This document shows positions 44,436 to 55,418 of a stretch of DNA of 64,000 nucleotides, piece by piece; the first letter of the stretch is position 1; every line of letters begins with the position of its first letter. The notes beneath the pieces are model-generated. The model saw only the letters and a program-made list of their open reading frames with translations. It ran no database searches and was not told where the DNA came from. This DNA comes from Pseudomonas fluvialis. Lineage in GTDB: Bacteria; Pseudomonadota; Gammaproteobacteria; Pseudomonadales; Pseudomonadaceae. The translations under genes were made by a program, and so were the position numbers. The stretch is from NCBI RefSeq assembly GCF_002234375.1, contig NZ_NMQV01000003.1, positions 186,001 to 250,000 on the forward strand. Direction: 5' to 3'.

Positions 44436-45731
44436 TTGCGCAGTAACTCTCTCCAGGGCATAGAGGAACTTCTGGTCGCCCCAGGGTGTTCAACTGCCTT
44501 TATCGAAGGGCTGAACTCATTCAAGGAAGAGCTGACCGCATCTCATAGCCTGACTTCGCGTCGTTATTCGATATGGTCGCTGGTTCGCAAGCATCTGGAT
44601 CAGCCATTTCAGGCTGTTCTGGAGGGGTATGCGGGGGCTTGGGAGCGTCGGCTTATCGGAGACTGCGTACTGTCCGAAATGGGGTGTAGCCGCCCTGCAT
44701 GGCGCGTTAAGTACTCTGTGGTTCAAAGCCCAGGCGAAGCCTTCGACGAGGCGCGCTTCGAGCTGCTCAGTACTAAGCAGCGGGGTGGTAGACCTCAAGG
44801 TGTATTGCTGGCTGATTGGCAACTGGCCAACCTGAGAAAATGGGATAGCAATCTCCGATTTGCCATCCGTATGGCGCAGGAAGCTTCTGATGATCCCTTT
44901 GGTGTCGAGTGCCTTCACTTCACGGGGACGCTCGATACTGTCCGTCTCTTGCTTGTCTGGCTGAGCTATTGCCGGCCCTCGAGTTCGGTTCACCCGGGCT
45001 ACGATGGGCGGCTAGCCGATGCAAAGGCTCGGAGGCATTCAACAAGCTATTGCGAGCTTTGCTGGCGTCTGACAATGCGCTCGTCTGCTTTTGTTTCTCT
45101 TCGTACGGAGCGTTTCGCAGGAGAGTCTGATTCAGAGTGGGAGGCACGCCTAGATCTTGAGCTGATGGCTAAGCGTCTGCCGACTGCCAGCTGGCGACGT
45201 TGGAGTAATCGGTTCTGTCGTCAGCACGATCCGCGCGATCCAGGCTCACGCTACAGGGCGGATCTACCTTACAAGGAGGCGTTCAGGCATGAGGTTGAAG
45301 CCTTGATGGGTAGAAGGCGGTCCAGCTATGTGCTTCGTTTTCCGCTGCCTAGAGGCGCAGATCAGCAAGAGGTCCGAAAAGCTGCTTATGACTTGGTTCA
45401 CTCGGGATTGCGCCCTTTAGGGGCCACCGAACCTGGGTTGCGGGAAAAAGTAGTCTTGATGGCGCGAGAGGGGCTTTCGCAAGCTGAGATGGTTAGACGC
45501 CTCGGTGTTTCTCGCCAAACGGTTTCAAAAGCGATGAAAAGCTTTAGCCGTTTAATGAGCGTTCGTAGTTCAGAGGCCTACATCGATCCAACCTCGGGAG
45601 AGGTGGCGATTTCTGATGAGCAACTGGCGCTAATTCACGCTATGGAGCTACAAGGTGCCAGTGTTGCTGATATAGCACGTGCAGCGGGATTGTTTCCCCA
45701 TACCGTTAAGGCCTTCAAGTCGCGGTCATAG
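44436..45731 (+). CDS. Uncharacterised island protein with zinc-like and HTH segments
   Basis: A 431-residue protein. Centre: CELCWRLTMRS (C-x2-C-W) and later RFCRQHDPRDPGSRYRADLPYKEAF (C-x2-H), a likely zinc site. Near the C-terminus are two resolvase-type helix-turn-helices: VVLMAREGLSQAEMVRRLGVSRQTVSKAMKSF and LIHAMELQGASVADIARAAGLFPHTVKAFKS. The start is an apparent TTG at 44436 with AAAGG upstream; no better codon exists in frame. Its C-x2-C-W motif recalls the protein at 38770-39750. Position between replication and integrase genes suggests a role in element maintenance; unknown otherwise. Confidence 0.6.
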   Translation: MRSNSLQGIEELLVAPGCSTAFIEGLNSFKEELTASHSLTSRRYSIWSLVRKHLDQPFQAVLEGYAGAWERRLIGDCVLSEMGCSRPAWRVKYSVVQSPGEAFDEARFELLSTKQRGGRPQGVLLADWQLANLRKWDSNLRFAIRMAQEASDDPFGVECLHFTGTLDTVRLLLVWLSYCRPSSSVHPGYDGRLADAKARRHSTSYCELCWRLTMRSSAFVSLRTERFAGESDSEWEARLDLELMAKRLPTASWRRWSNRFCRQHDPRDPGSRYRADLPYKEAFRHEVEALMGRRRSSYVLRFPLPRGADQQEVRKAAYDLVHSGLRPLGATEPGLREKVVLMAREGLSQAEMVRRLGVSRQTVSKAMKSFSRLMSVRSSEAYIDPTSGEVAISDEQLALIHAMELQGASVADIARAAGLFPHTVKAFKSRS

Positions 45732-45764
45732 AGCGCCGCAAATAGAGTCGCTCTGGATGTTGCA

Positions 45765-46847
45765 TCAAGTGTCCTGTTTGCGGAGCGCTTTGGAGGGCAG
45801 CCTGTCGAGTCTCTCTACCAGATCTTCTGCGCGCAAGTGGGTGTAGCGTTTCAACATCTGCATCGACTTGTGACCGCTGATGGCTGACACCTCTTGATCG
45901 GATAGCCCGCCCTCGACCAATCGGCTAACCGCCTCATGGCGCAGATCGTGGAAGCGTAGGTCAGGCATGCCTAGCTTGGTCTTTAGCAAGCCCCAGGTCT
46001 TGGTGAAGGCGTAGGGGCCACGCTTGCCGGTTTTGCCTGGTTCGCCAAAGAACACCAGATCGCAGTCAATCGGCCGGACAGGGTTGTTCAGCGCCGCCTG
46101 GAAGGTCTCTGTGGCCCATTTGCTGAGAGGGACGGTGCGAGCGCTGTCGTTCTTGGTATCTGAGAGCCGCACCACTCGCTTTTTCATGTCGACCTGATGT
46201 CTGCGCAGGGATGTGATTTCTGATGAGCGCATGCCCGTTTCCAGGGCAATACGGACGATCCAGCCGAGCATGGGGTTGCTGTGATTGTTCACGGCTGTCA
46301 GCAGGCGGCGCTCTTCCTCTGCAGACAAGCGACGATCTCGGCCTTCGCCGGGGCTCGGTTTGCGGATGTTCAACACCGGGTTAAAGCTGAGGCCCAGGCC
46401 CCATTCCTGGATGGCCACGGTGAACAGGTGGCTAAGTAGGGCCAGTTCAAGACGCACGGTGTTGTTGCTGGTGGGCTTGCCGCGATTGGTGATCGAGGCC
46501 AGGCGGGTGTCGCGGTAGCTGGCGATGATTTCAGCGGAGAGGGCGGCCATGGAGTATTTGCCCAGGTGGCTGATCAGCTGTTGAGCTTTGGTGGCCTCGG
46601 CGCGCTGGGTGGTCGGCTTCTTGGTGGGGCTGATTTCGCTGAGGTAGCGTTTCAGCGCCATTTCCAAAGTCATGCGCTCGGAGCCGCTGCGTTGGATGTA
46701 CACGCCCCTGACCATTTCGTCTTCGGTGCGGCGCGCCCAGTCTTCGGCATCGCGCTTGGTGCGGAAGGTTTTGGTATTGGTCGGCCAGCCGGTTTTGCGC
46801 ACCAGGGCCTTCCAAGTGCCGGCTTCCGTTTTGACGATGGTGGCCAT
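45765..46847 (-). CDS. Tyrosine site-specific integrase
   Basis: A 360-residue phage-type integrase. An N-terminal arm-binding domain (WKALVRKTGWPTNTKTFRTKRDAEDWARR), a core-binding domain, and the catalytic domain with Arg in ETGMRSSEI, Lys in LSDTKNDSARTVPL, H-x-x-R in HDLRHEAVSRL, His in SGHKSMQML and Tyr in KRYTHL. Start at ATG 46847 with AGGGAA upstream. It lies beside the tRNA, as usual for elements that use a tRNA 3' end, and is probably responsible for integrating this island. Confidence 0.93.
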   Translation of the reverse strand: MATIVKTEAGTWKALVRKTGWPTNTKTFRTKRDAEDWARRTEDEMVRGVYIQRSGSERMTLEMALKRYLSEISPTKKPTTQRAEATKAQQLISHLGKYSMAALSAEIIASYRDTRLASITNRGKPTSNNTVRLELALLSHLFTVAIQEWGLGLSFNPVLNIRKPSPGEGRDRRLSAEEERRLLTAVNNHSNPMLGWIVRIALETGMRSSEITSLRRHQVDMKKRVVRLSDTKNDSARTVPLSKWATETFQAALNNPVRPIDCDLVFFGEPGKTGKRGPYAFTKTWGLLKTKLGMPDLRFHDLRHEAVSRLVEGGLSDQEVSAISGHKSMQMLKRYTHLRAEDLVERLDRLPSKALRKQDT

Positions 46848-46873
46848 CTTTCCCTGCTCCAAAGGCGTGCCGC

Positions 46874-46901
46874 TGTACCGGCACTGTACTGAATTTGTAC
46901 C
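46874..46901. promoter_or_regulatory. Right set of phased GTAC sites, candidate integrase arm sites
   Basis: TGTAC occurs at 46874, 46885 and 46896, exactly 11 bases apart, between the integrase start and attR. It mirrors the set at 24041-24070. Confidence 0.5.
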
Positions 46902-46945
46902 TTTGGACTATAGGATTGGTCTAGCTGTTTTTCTTGCAGGCATGA

Positions 46946-46970
46946 AAAAGCCGCGCAGTGCGCGGCTTTG
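46946..46970 (-). terminator. Terminator downstream of the tRNA
   Basis: On the minus strand: AAAGCCGCGCA-CTG-CGCGGCTTTTT type hairpin followed by T-run, starting 5 bases after the tRNA CCA. Confidence 0.85.
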
Positions 46971-47020
46971 AAGGTGGTGGGCCCACACGGACTCGAACCG
47001 TGGACCAAAGGATTATGAGT
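46964..47020 (-). repeat. attR: 57-bp repeat within the intact tRNA
   Basis: Identical to 23863-23919. The tRNA 5' half beyond 47020 belongs to the chromosome; everything on the other side came with the island. Confidence 0.95.
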
Positions 47021-47051
47021 CCTCTGCTCTAACCGACTGAGCTATAGGCCC
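46975..47051 (-). tRNA. tRNA with CAU anticodon (Ile2 or elongator Met)
   Basis: A 77-base cloverleaf with encoded CCA: acceptor GGGCCTA/TGGGCCC (one G-T pair), D arm AGCTCAGTCGGTTAGAGC, anticodon stem GAGGA-CTCATAA-TCCTT with CAT, T arm GTGG-type with TTCGAGTC. The acceptor GG-C start resembles tRNA-Ile2, whose C34 is changed to lysidine by TilS, more than elongator tRNA-Met; I cannot settle it by eye. It is the integration target of the island. Confidence 0.93.
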
Positions 47052-47116
47052 TCAGAAGGAGGCGCGATTATAACCACGGGCTGGGAGGCCTGCCAGTTAT
47101 CGGGCGGCATAAAGCA

Positions 47117-47142
47117 AAATCCCCGGCGGGCCGGGGATTTTG
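47117..47142 (-). terminator. Terminator of the rpoD operon
   Basis: AAAATCCCCGG-CGGG-CCGGGGATTTT hairpin just past the rpoD stop, T-rich on both strands. Confidence 0.85.
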
Positions 47143-47145
47143 TGT

Positions 47146-48990
<1,845 letters not shown>

Positions 48991-49057
48991 AACACCCTAT
49001 CCACTGAAGGTCTTGGCGGGCAAAAAACAAGCCGGGGATTATACCCGAGCCGTTGGG

Positions 49058-51004
49058 TCAGACGCCAGTTTGGCTCTTGTCGCTGCTCTGCACGCGGCTG
49101 AAATGCTCGCGCAACAGTTCTTTTTCTTCCGTGCTCAGTTCGCCGGGGCTCTTTTGCAGGATGGCCTGCACGGCGTTTTCGCGTTGTAGGCGCTGCTGGC
49201 TTGCGGAGAGTGTAGTAATGGTGTCGAAAAACTGCTGTTCAAGGTTGTCGCTGTCGATCAGCCATTCCTTTTCCGCCAGGGCGCGCAGCAGGCGGCCCTG
49301 TTCGGTGCCGTGCCAGCGGGCGAGCAGTTGCAGGCTGTGCAGTTGCGGATTTTTCTGCAGGGCTTCGATCAGCGCGACCAGCAATTGCGCGTAGAGGTCG
49401 CTGCCGCCGGCGAAGTGACTGGCGTCATCGACGCGCTGGGCCAGTTGCGGGTAGCGCAGCAGGGTGCGTACGGCGGTCAGTGTGGGTGACTCGACGCTGA
49501 CCGCCTGGCGCGGTGGGGGTGGCGGCTGGCGGCGCCCCTTGCCGGACCAGGGACGCTCGCTCTTCCAGCTTGTGCGGGGGGCGATTGCCGGTGCGTCGTT
49601 GCTGAGCGGACTGGCCGGGTGGTCGTCGTAGGAGGGCTGGGCGTCGTAATAGTGGCTGAGGTCGTCAGGCTCGTGCTGCGTGGGGGCGCTGGCGGACGGC
49701 GCCTGACGGGCGGCCGGTGTGTGCTCGGCACTCAGGCCGGTAATTTCGCTGAGGCGCTGGCGCATCAGGGTGCGCAGGTTGTTGCCGGGAATGCGCTCGA
49801 TCAGTGGGGCGGCGAGGGTGGCCAGGTGTGCCTTGCCTTCCAGGGAGCGTGGGTCGGCTTCTTCGCTGAGTTGCTGAAAGAAGTAGTCGGCGAGGGACAG
49901 GGCTTGCTGTTGCAGGCGGTCGCGAAAACGCTCGCTGCCTTCGGCACGCACCAGGCTGTCCGGGTCTTCGCCTTCGGGAAGGAAGAGAAAGCGTGCGCGG
50001 CGTCCGTCCTGCAGGTTGGGCAGCACGGCTTCCAGGGCGCGCCAGGCGGCCTTGCGTCCGGCGCCGTCACCGTCGAAGCAGAACAGTACGCTGGGTACCA
50101 GGCGGAACAGGCGCTTGATGTGTTCTTCGCTGGTGGCGGTGCCTAGGGTGGCAACGGCGTTGCGCAGGCCTTGCTGGGCCAGGGCGATGACGTCCATGTA
50201 GCCTTCCACGACCATGATTTCGTCGAGTTGGCGGTTGTGCTGGCGTGCTTCATAGAGGCCGTAGAGCTCCTGGCCTTTGTGGAACACCGGGGTTTCCGGG
50301 GAGTTCAGGTACTTCGGCTTGTCGTCGCCCAGTACGCGCCCGCCAAAGGCGATGACGCGCCCGCGGCTGTCGCGGATGGGGAACATCACGCGGTCACGGA
50401 AGCGGTCGTAGCGTTTGCCGCTTTCGCTGTTTTCCACCAGCAGGCCGGCATCCAGCAGGGCTTTCTGCTGCAGGTTGTCGCCGCCAAACTGGCGCATCAG
50501 GTTGTCCCAGCCGGGCGGCGCAAAGCCCAGGGCGAAGTCGCGGGCGATGCTGCCGGACAGGCCGCGGCCTTTCAGATAGTCGACGGCTGCTTTGCGGGCT
50601 GGATGGCTTTTCAGGGCGGCGCGGTAGTATTCGGCGGCGGCGCTGAGTAGCGGGTAGAGCGGTGAGTCGCTGGGTTGGCGTGGCTGTTGCGGGCTGCGGC
50701 TGTCCTCGCGGGGCACGTCCATGCCGGCACGCTTGGCGAGGTCTTCGACGGCCTGGGGGAAATCCAGGTGGTCGTGGTCCATGATGAAGCCGAGGGCGTT
50801 GCCGCCGGCGCCGCAGCCAAAGCAGTAGTAGAACTGTTTGTCCGGGCTGACGGTAAAGGAGGGGGTCTTTTCCTTGTGGAACGGACAGCAGGCGCTGTAG
50901 TTCTTGCCGGTCTTCTTCAGTTGGATGCGTGAACTGACCACATCGACGATGTCGGTGCGGTTGAGCAGGTCATCAATGAAGCTCTGGGGTATCAGGCCGG
51001 CCAT
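49058..51004 (-). CDS. dnaG: DNA primase
   Basis: A 648-residue primase that makes RNA primers at the replication fork. CHC2 zinc finger CCPFHKEKTPSFTVSP...YYCFGCGAGGN at residues ~39-65, the RNA polymerase core with VVEGYMDVIALAQQG and the Toprim FCFDGDGAGRKAAWRAL, and a C-terminal DnaB-binding helical domain after a Pro/Ser-rich linker (residues ~430-510). Start ATG 51004 (MAGLIPQSFIDDLLNRTD); the longer frame is non-conserved. Confidence 0.97.
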   Translation of the reverse strand: MAGLIPQSFIDDLLNRTDIVDVVSSRIQLKKTGKNYSACCPFHKEKTPSFTVSPDKQFYYCFGCGAGGNALGFIMDHDHLDFPQAVEDLAKRAGMDVPREDSRSPQQPRQPSDSPLYPLLSAAAEYYRAALKSHPARKAAVDYLKGRGLSGSIARDFALGFAPPGWDNLMRQFGGDNLQQKALLDAGLLVENSESGKRYDRFRDRVMFPIRDSRGRVIAFGGRVLGDDKPKYLNSPETPVFHKGQELYGLYEARQHNRQLDEIMVVEGYMDVIALAQQGLRNAVATLGTATSEEHIKRLFRLVPSVLFCFDGDGAGRKAAWRALEAVLPNLQDGRRARFLFLPEGEDPDSLVRAEGSERFRDRLQQQALSLADYFFQQLSEEADPRSLEGKAHLATLAAPLIERIPGNNLRTLMRQRLSEITGLSAEHTPAARQAPSASAPTQHEPDDLSHYYDAQPSYDDHPASPLSNDAPAIAPRTSWKSERPWSGKGRRQPPPPPRQAVSVESPTLTAVRTLLRYPQLAQRVDDASHFAGGSDLYAQLLVALIEALQKNPQLHSLQLLARWHGTEQGRLLRALAEKEWLIDSDNLEQQFFDTITTLSASQQRLQRENAVQAILQKSPGELSTEEKELLREHFSRVQSSDKSQTGV

Positions 51005-51067
51005 GGGGGTCACTGCAAGCGTATGTGGGTGAAGCGGGAACGCGCAGCTGGTGCATGCCACAAATGC

Positions 51068-51092
51068 AAAACCCGGCCGGAGCCGGGTTTGC
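51068..51092 (-). terminator. Attenuating hairpin between rpsU and dnaG
   Basis: AAACCCGGC-TCCG-GCCGGGTTTT on the minus strand with a short T tract, 30 bases after the rpsU stop. A partial terminator between rpsU and dnaG is known in this operon in other proteobacteria. Confidence 0.7.
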
Positions 51093-51121
51093 CAAAGCCT
51101 TAGGCGGCGTTACTGATCAAC

Positions 51122-51337
51122 TCAGTACAGACGCTCGCGGCGGCGCTGTTCGCGCTGCACTTTCTTGGCGTGACGCTTAACGGCTGCGGCCGCTTTGCGC
51201 TTGCGCTCGGTGGTCGGCTTTTCGTAGAACTCGCGCGAACGCACTTCAGCCAGTACGCCGGCTTTTTCGCAGGAGCGCTTGAAGCGACGCAGAGCTACGT
51301 CGAAGGGTTCGTTCTCTTTAACTTTGACGGCTGGCAT
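51122..51337 (-). CDS. rpsU: Ribosomal protein bS21
   Basis: A 71-residue basic protein, [27 protein letters not shown]...RRRERLY, the full S21 of the 30S subunit. The ATG at 51337 is the conserved start. First gene of the macromolecular synthesis operon and divergent from tsaD; the 266-base gap holds both promoters. Confidence 0.98.
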   Translation of the reverse strand: MPAVKVKENEPFDVALRRFKRSCEKAGVLAEVRSREFYEKPTTERKRKAAAAVKRHAKKVQREQRRRERLY

Positions 51338-51603
51338 CCAGGTCGTACCTTCATTAATTACCGGTGGTGAACGCGCTCCCGGCAAACGGCACGGGATACG
51401 TCGGTTTTCAAGGGTTGCGGATATTACCGCGTTGTACCAGCGAATGCAAAGCCTTGCTTAGAAAAGCGCTGGTCTGGGCGGGGGGTGGGCATTATGATGC
51501 GCGCCTTCGTAACGCGCCAGCGGGTTGTGCAGCATGCCCCGCGTTGCGCCCGCTGGGTGCAGGTGCGTTGTTCAGATTCGGCTTATTTCAAGGTTGACGG
51601 CTC

Positions 51604-52629
51604 ATGCGAGTGCTGGGACTGGAAACTTCCTGCGATGAAACCGGCGTGGCGCTGTATGACAGCGAGCGCGGCCTGCTGGCCGATGCGCTGTTCAGCCAGA
51701 TCGATCTGCATCGGGTGTATGGCGGCGTGGTGCCCGAGCTGGCTTCGCGTGATCACGTCAAGCGCATGCTGCCGCTGATCCGCCAGGTGCTCGACGAGGC
51801 GGGTTGCACGCCGGACGATATTGATGCGTTGGCCTATACCGCCGGGCCGGGCTTGGTCGGCGCGCTGCTGGTGGGTGCCTCCTGCGCCCAGGCGCTGGCT
51901 TTTGCCTGGGGCATTCCGGCGGTGGGTGTGCATCATATGGAAGGCCATTTGCTGGCACCGATGCTCGAAGAGCAGCCGCCCGCCTTTCCGTTCGTCGCCT
52001 TGCTGGTATCCGGCGGCCATACCCAGTTGGTGCGCGTCGATGGCATTGGCCGCTACCAGCTGCTCGGCGAGTCACTGGACGATGCTGCCGGCGAGGCGTT
52101 TGACAAGACCGCCAAGCTGATGGGCCTGCCCTACCCGGGCGGGCCGGAGATTGCGCGCCTGGCCGAGCAGGGCGTGGCGGGGCGTTTTGTCTTCCCGCGG
52201 CCGATGACCGACCGACCAGGGCTGGATTTCAGCTTCAGCGGCCTGAAGACCTTTGCCCTGAACACCTGGCAACGCTGCCAGGCCGAAGGTGATGCCAGCG
52301 AGCAGAGCCGTGCCGATGTGGCACTGGCCTTCCAGCAGGCGGTGGTGGAGACCCTGACCATCAAATGTCGTCGCGCCCTCAAGCAGACGGGCCTGAACAG
52401 CCTGGTGATCGCCGGTGGGGTGAGTGCCAACCGGGCGTTGCGCGAGTCGCTGCAGCAGATGCTCGGTGAAATGCGTGGCCAGGTGTTTTATGCGCGCCCA
52501 CGCTTCTGCACGGACAATGGGGCGATGATTGCTTATGCCGGGTGCCAGCGTCTGCTGGCCGGGCAAAAGGAAGACCTGGCGATCAAGGTGCAGGCGCGCT
52601 GGCCCATGGAGAGCCTGCCGCCACTATGA
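51604..52629 (+). CDS. tsaD: tRNA threonylcarbamoyladenosine transferase TsaD
   Basis: A 341-residue ASKHA-fold enzyme acting with TsaB and TsaE to place the t6A37 modification on ANN-decoding tRNAs. [35 protein letters not shown], the metal site [11 protein letters not shown] (two His), VSGGHTQLV and [13 protein letters not shown] are complete. Conserved position opposite rpsU. Confidence 0.97.
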   Translation: MRVLGLETSCDETGVALYDSERGLLADALFSQIDLHRVYGGVVPELASRDHVKRMLPLIRQVLDEAGCTPDDIDALAYTAGPGLVGALLVGASCAQALAFAWGIPAVGVHHMEGHLLAPMLEEQPPAFPFVALLVSGGHTQLVRVDGIGRYQLLGESLDDAAGEAFDKTAKLMGLPYPGGPEIARLAEQGVAGRFVFPRPMTDRPGLDFSFSGLKTFALNTWQRCQAEGDASEQSRADVALAFQQAVVETLTIKCRRALKQTGLNSLVIAGGVSANRALRESLQQMLGEMRGQVFYARPRFCTDNGAMIAYAGCQRLLAGQKEDLAIKVQARWPMESLPPL

Positions 52630-52648
52630 ATGCGCTGCAGGTGAACGC

Positions 52649-53218
52649 TTAGAAATGTCGCTCACGGCCGTCGAGCAGATCGCGTAAATTGCTGCGGTGT
52701 CGCCACACGATCAGTCCGGTCAGTACGCTCATGGGCAGCAGGGCCGCCGGTTGTTGCCAGGCCAGTAGCGGCAGGGTCAGCGGTGTAGCGGTGAGTGAGG
52801 CGAGTGAGCTGGTGCGGGTCAGGCTGAAGGTCAGCAGCCATACCGACAGGGCCAGTAGTGCCGCCGGCAGGTAAAGACCGAACAGCATGCCGGCGGCAGT
52901 GGCTACGCCCTTGCCGCCACGGAAATTGAAATACAGCGGATAGAGATGCCCGAGCACCGCCGCCAGGCCGACCCAGGCCTGTTGCTGCAGGCTCAGGCCC
53001 AGTTCAGCGGCGATCAGCACGGGCAGCAAGCCTTTGCCCAGATCGCCGAGCAGGGTGAACAAGGCGGCCTTGCGCCCGGCCATGCGCAGCATGTTGCTGG
53101 CCCCGGGGTTGCCAGAGCCACCCAGGCGTGGATCAGCGTTGCCGAACAGCTGGCTGATCAGGATGGCAAAGGACAGTGAGCCGAGCAGGTAGGCAAGCAG
53201 TACCAGCAGCCAAAACAT
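52649..53218 (-). CDS. plsY: Glycerol-3-phosphate acyltransferase PlsY
   Basis: A 189-residue inner-membrane enzyme that acylates glycerol-3-phosphate from acyl-phosphate, the first step of phospholipid synthesis. About five membrane helices; motifs [23 protein letters not shown] (motif 1), [20 protein letters not shown] (motif 2) and the C-terminal [18 protein letters not shown] 53218 is used because GGAA-type spacing fits; 53227 is an alternative. Confidence 0.95.
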   Translation of the reverse strand: MFWLLVLLAYLLGSLSFAILISQLFGNADPRLGGSGNPGASNMLRMAGRKAALFTLLGDLGKGLLPVLIAAELGLSLQQQAWVGLAAVLGHLYPLYFNFRGGKGVATAAGMLFGLYLPAALLALSVWLLTFSLTRTSSLASLTATPLTLPLLAWQQPAALLPMSVLTGLIVWRHRSNLRDLLDGRERHF

Positions 53219-53261
53219 GGTTTCCATTCCCGGGGCGGTTGAGCCCCGATTCTAGCGGGGC

Positions 53262-53624
53262 ATGAGCAGGGTGGACACAGTCTTTATCGAGGGTTTGCAG
53301 GTCGACACGGTGATTGGCGTGTATGACTGGGAGCGCGGCATTCGCCAGTGCCTGCTGCTGGACCTGAGCATGGCCTGGGATAACCGTGCCGCTGCCGCCC
53401 ACGACGCGCTGGCGGATGCCCTGGATTATGCCGCGGTTAGCGCGCGCATCCTGGCGTTTGCCGAGGAGGCGCGCTTCGAGCTGGTGGAAACCTTCGCCGA
53501 GCGCCTGGCCGAGGTGTTGCTGCGTGAGTTCGCCATGACCTGGCTGCGCCTGCGCGTAGGCAAGCCGGGTGCTGTGCCGGAGGCTCGCATGGTCGGGGTG
53601 GAGATCGAGCGCGGGAGCCGCTGA
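53262..53624 (+). CDS. folB: Dihydroneopterin aldolase
   Basis: A 120-residue enzyme of folate synthesis converting dihydroneopterin to hydroxymethyl-dihydropterin. FIEGLQVDTVIGVYDWERGIRQ, DALDYAAVSARI, FELVETFAERLAEVLL and the C-terminal VGKPGAVPEARMVGVEIER are typical. Stop and folK start share one base (TGATG), so the pair is coupled. Confidence 0.94.
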   Translation: MSRVDTVFIEGLQVDTVIGVYDWERGIRQCLLLDLSMAWDNRAAAAHDALADALDYAAVSARILAFAEEARFELVETFAERLAEVLLREFAMTWLRLRVGKPGAVPEARMVGVEIERGSR

Positions 53625-54139
53625 TGCGCGTCTATCTGGGCCTGGGTAGCAATATCGAGCGCGAGCGCAACCTGTGCGCCGGACTCGATGCGTTGCAGCG
53701 GCTGTTCGGCGAGCTGCACTGTTCGCCGGTGTTCGAAAGTGCCCCGGTGGGGATTCGCAGCGGCCCGTTCTTCAATCTGGTCGTGGCAGTGGAGTGTGCG
53801 TTGCCACTGGCCGAGCTGGATCAGCGCTTGAAGGCCATCGAAGCGGCGAATGGTCGCTATGCCGAGGATCGCCGCGGCCTGCCGCTGGATATCGACGTGC
53901 TGCTGTACGGCGAGCAGGTCGGCGAGTTCGATGGACTGCTGCTGCCGCGTGCGGAAATCCTGCGCAATGCCTTCGTTCTCTGGCCGCTGGCCCTGCTGGC
54001 GCCCGATGTACTGCATCCGCAGGTGCAGCAGCCGTTTGCCGAACTCTGGGCGCAGGCGCGGATCGATCAGCAGCTGGCCCCGGTGGCTTTTGCCTGGCAG
54101 GGTCGCCAGCTCACGCCGGCGGCGCTGTTGGCAGACTAA
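53624..54139 (+). CDS. folK: 2-amino-4-hydroxy-6-hydroxymethyldihydropteridine pyrophosphokinase
   Basis: A 171-residue HPPK, the next folate step after Fol[34 protein letters not shown] and the family signature [16 protein letters not shown] with [23 protein letters not shown] are present. Its last 29 bases overlap the convergent cca gene. Confidence 0.96.
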   Translation: MRVYLGLGSNIERERNLCAGLDALQRLFGELHCSPVFESAPVGIRSGPFFNLVVAVECALPLAELDQRLKAIEAANGRYAEDRRGLPLDIDVLLYGEQVGEFDGLLLPRAEILRNAFVLWPLALLAPDVLHPQVQQPFAELWAQARIDQQLAPVAFAWQGRQLTPAALLAD

Positions 54140-55358
54140 ATGCCTGCTTGTAGCGCTTGAGCGCCTGCAGGCGCTGCTCCGCGAGGGCCTTGCCCAACTC
54201 CGCACCGAACAACCCCTGGGCGACCAGTTCGCGGGCGCTGACCGCCTGGGCAGCCTGCAGGGCGCCTTGCAGGTAGCGGGCCTGCGGGTAGTCGCGCTCC
54301 TCGAACCCCAGGCGGCCACGGGCATCCATCTCGCAGGCGGCGAGGAACAGTTGCCAGCGTTCCGGGCGGCGCAGGGCATCCAGCGCCTGCAGCAGTTCCA
54401 GCACGGTGTTCGGACGCAGCTCCAGCGCCCTGTGGCAATGGGTGTGGTACTCGCCGGTGAGCAGGGCCAGCTCGGCGCAGTCGCGGGGCACGCGCAGGCG
54501 CTGGTTGACCTGCTTGATGGCTGCCAGGCCTCGGGTTTCATGGGCGATATGGCGGGGCCACTGCGCGCGCGGCGTGCTGCCCTTGCCCAGGTCATGCAGC
54601 AGGCAGGCCCAGCGCACGGCCAGGGGCTGGGCAAAGCGCGCGCATTGCTGGAGCACCATCAGGGTATGCAGCCCGCTATCCACCTCGGGGTGATGGGTCG
54701 CGTTCTGCGGCACGCCAAACAGTGCCTGCAATTCCGGCAGGAGCACCTTGAGGGCCCCGCAATCCTTGAGTACCTGGATGAATACGTCGGGGTGGGGCTC
54801 CTGCAGGGCGCGGGAGATTTCCTTCCAGCTACGCTCGGCGGTCAGGCTGCTCAGCTCGCCGGAGCGTGCCAGGCGCCGCATCAGACCGAGGGTTTCCTCG
54901 GCGACACGAAAGCCCAGGCCCGCATAGCGGGCGGCAAAACGCGCCACGCGCAGCACACGCAGCGGGTCTTCGGCAAAGGCCGGGGAGACATGGCGCAGCA
55001 CGCGCTGTTGCAGATCGCGCTGGCCGCCATAGGGGTCGATGACATGCCCTTGCGCGTCTTCGGCCATGGCGTTGACGGTCAGGTCGCGGCGCAGCAGGTC
55101 CTCTTCCAGGGTAACGTCGGGGCTGGCGTGGAAGACAAAGCCAGCATAGCCCTTGCCGCTCTTGCGCTCGGTGCGGGCCAGGGCATATTCCTCGCCGCTC
55201 TGCGGGTGGAGAAATACCGGGAAATCATCGCCCACCGGGCGAAAACCCTGGGCCAGCAATTGCTCGGCCGTGGCGCCGACCACCAGCCAATCGATGTCGT
55301 GCACGGGCCGCCCCAGCAGCCTGTCACGTACCGCGCCGCCCACCTTGTAGATCTGCAT
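54111..55358 (-). CDS. cca: CCA-adding tRNA nucleotidyltransferase with HD domain
   Basis: A 415-residue class II nucleotidyltransferase that builds or repairs the tRNA CCA end. [28 protein letters not shown] (active-site D-x-D), [26 protein letters not shown], and the C-terminal HD phosphohydrolase domain with [17 protein letters not shown] lies six bases before the ATG at 55358. Confidence 0.96.
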   Translation of the reverse strand: MQIYKVGGAVRDRLLGRPVHDIDWLVVGATAEQLLAQGFRPVGDDFPVFLHPQSGEEYALARTERKSGKGYAGFVFHASPDVTLEEDLLRRDLTVNAMAEDAQGHVIDPYGGQRDLQQRVLRHVSPAFAEDPLRVLRVARFAARYAGLGFRVAEETLGLMRRLARSGELSSLTAERSWKEISRALQEPHPDVFIQVLKDCGALKVLLPELQALFGVPQNATHHPEVDSGLHTLMVLQQCARFAQPLAVRWACLLHDLGKGSTPRAQWPRHIAHETRGLAAIKQVNQRLRVPRDCAELALLTGEYHTHCHRALELRPNTVLELLQALDALRRPERWQLFLAACEMDARGRLGFEERDYPQARYLQGALQAAQAVSARELVAQGLFGAELGKALAEQRLQALKRYKQAFSLPTAPPA

Positions 55359-55418
55359 GCCGCTCTCCTCTGTCGGCGGCAAGCTTGCAGCGCCGAGGGC
55401 GGACCTGCAAGCGTGCGC

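Larger units (their letters stand above)
23863..47020. mobile_element. tRNA-integrated genomic island with plasmid-type replication gene
   Basis: A 23-kb element bounded by identical 57-bp direct repeats, the right one forming part of an intact tRNA gene. It encodes a tyrosine integrase next to the tRNA, a TrfA-like initiator with iterons, defence and toxin-antitoxin cargo, and an IS21 insertion. Gene density, mixed base composition and fragments contrast with the housekeeping DNA on either side. No relaxase, type IV secretion or phage structural genes were seen. Confidence 0.92.

Noticed and set aside
23863..47020. Prophage or conjugative element
   Set aside because: No capsid, tail, terminase, relaxase or type IV secretion genes are present; the TrfA-like initiator and integrase point to an integrating replicon.
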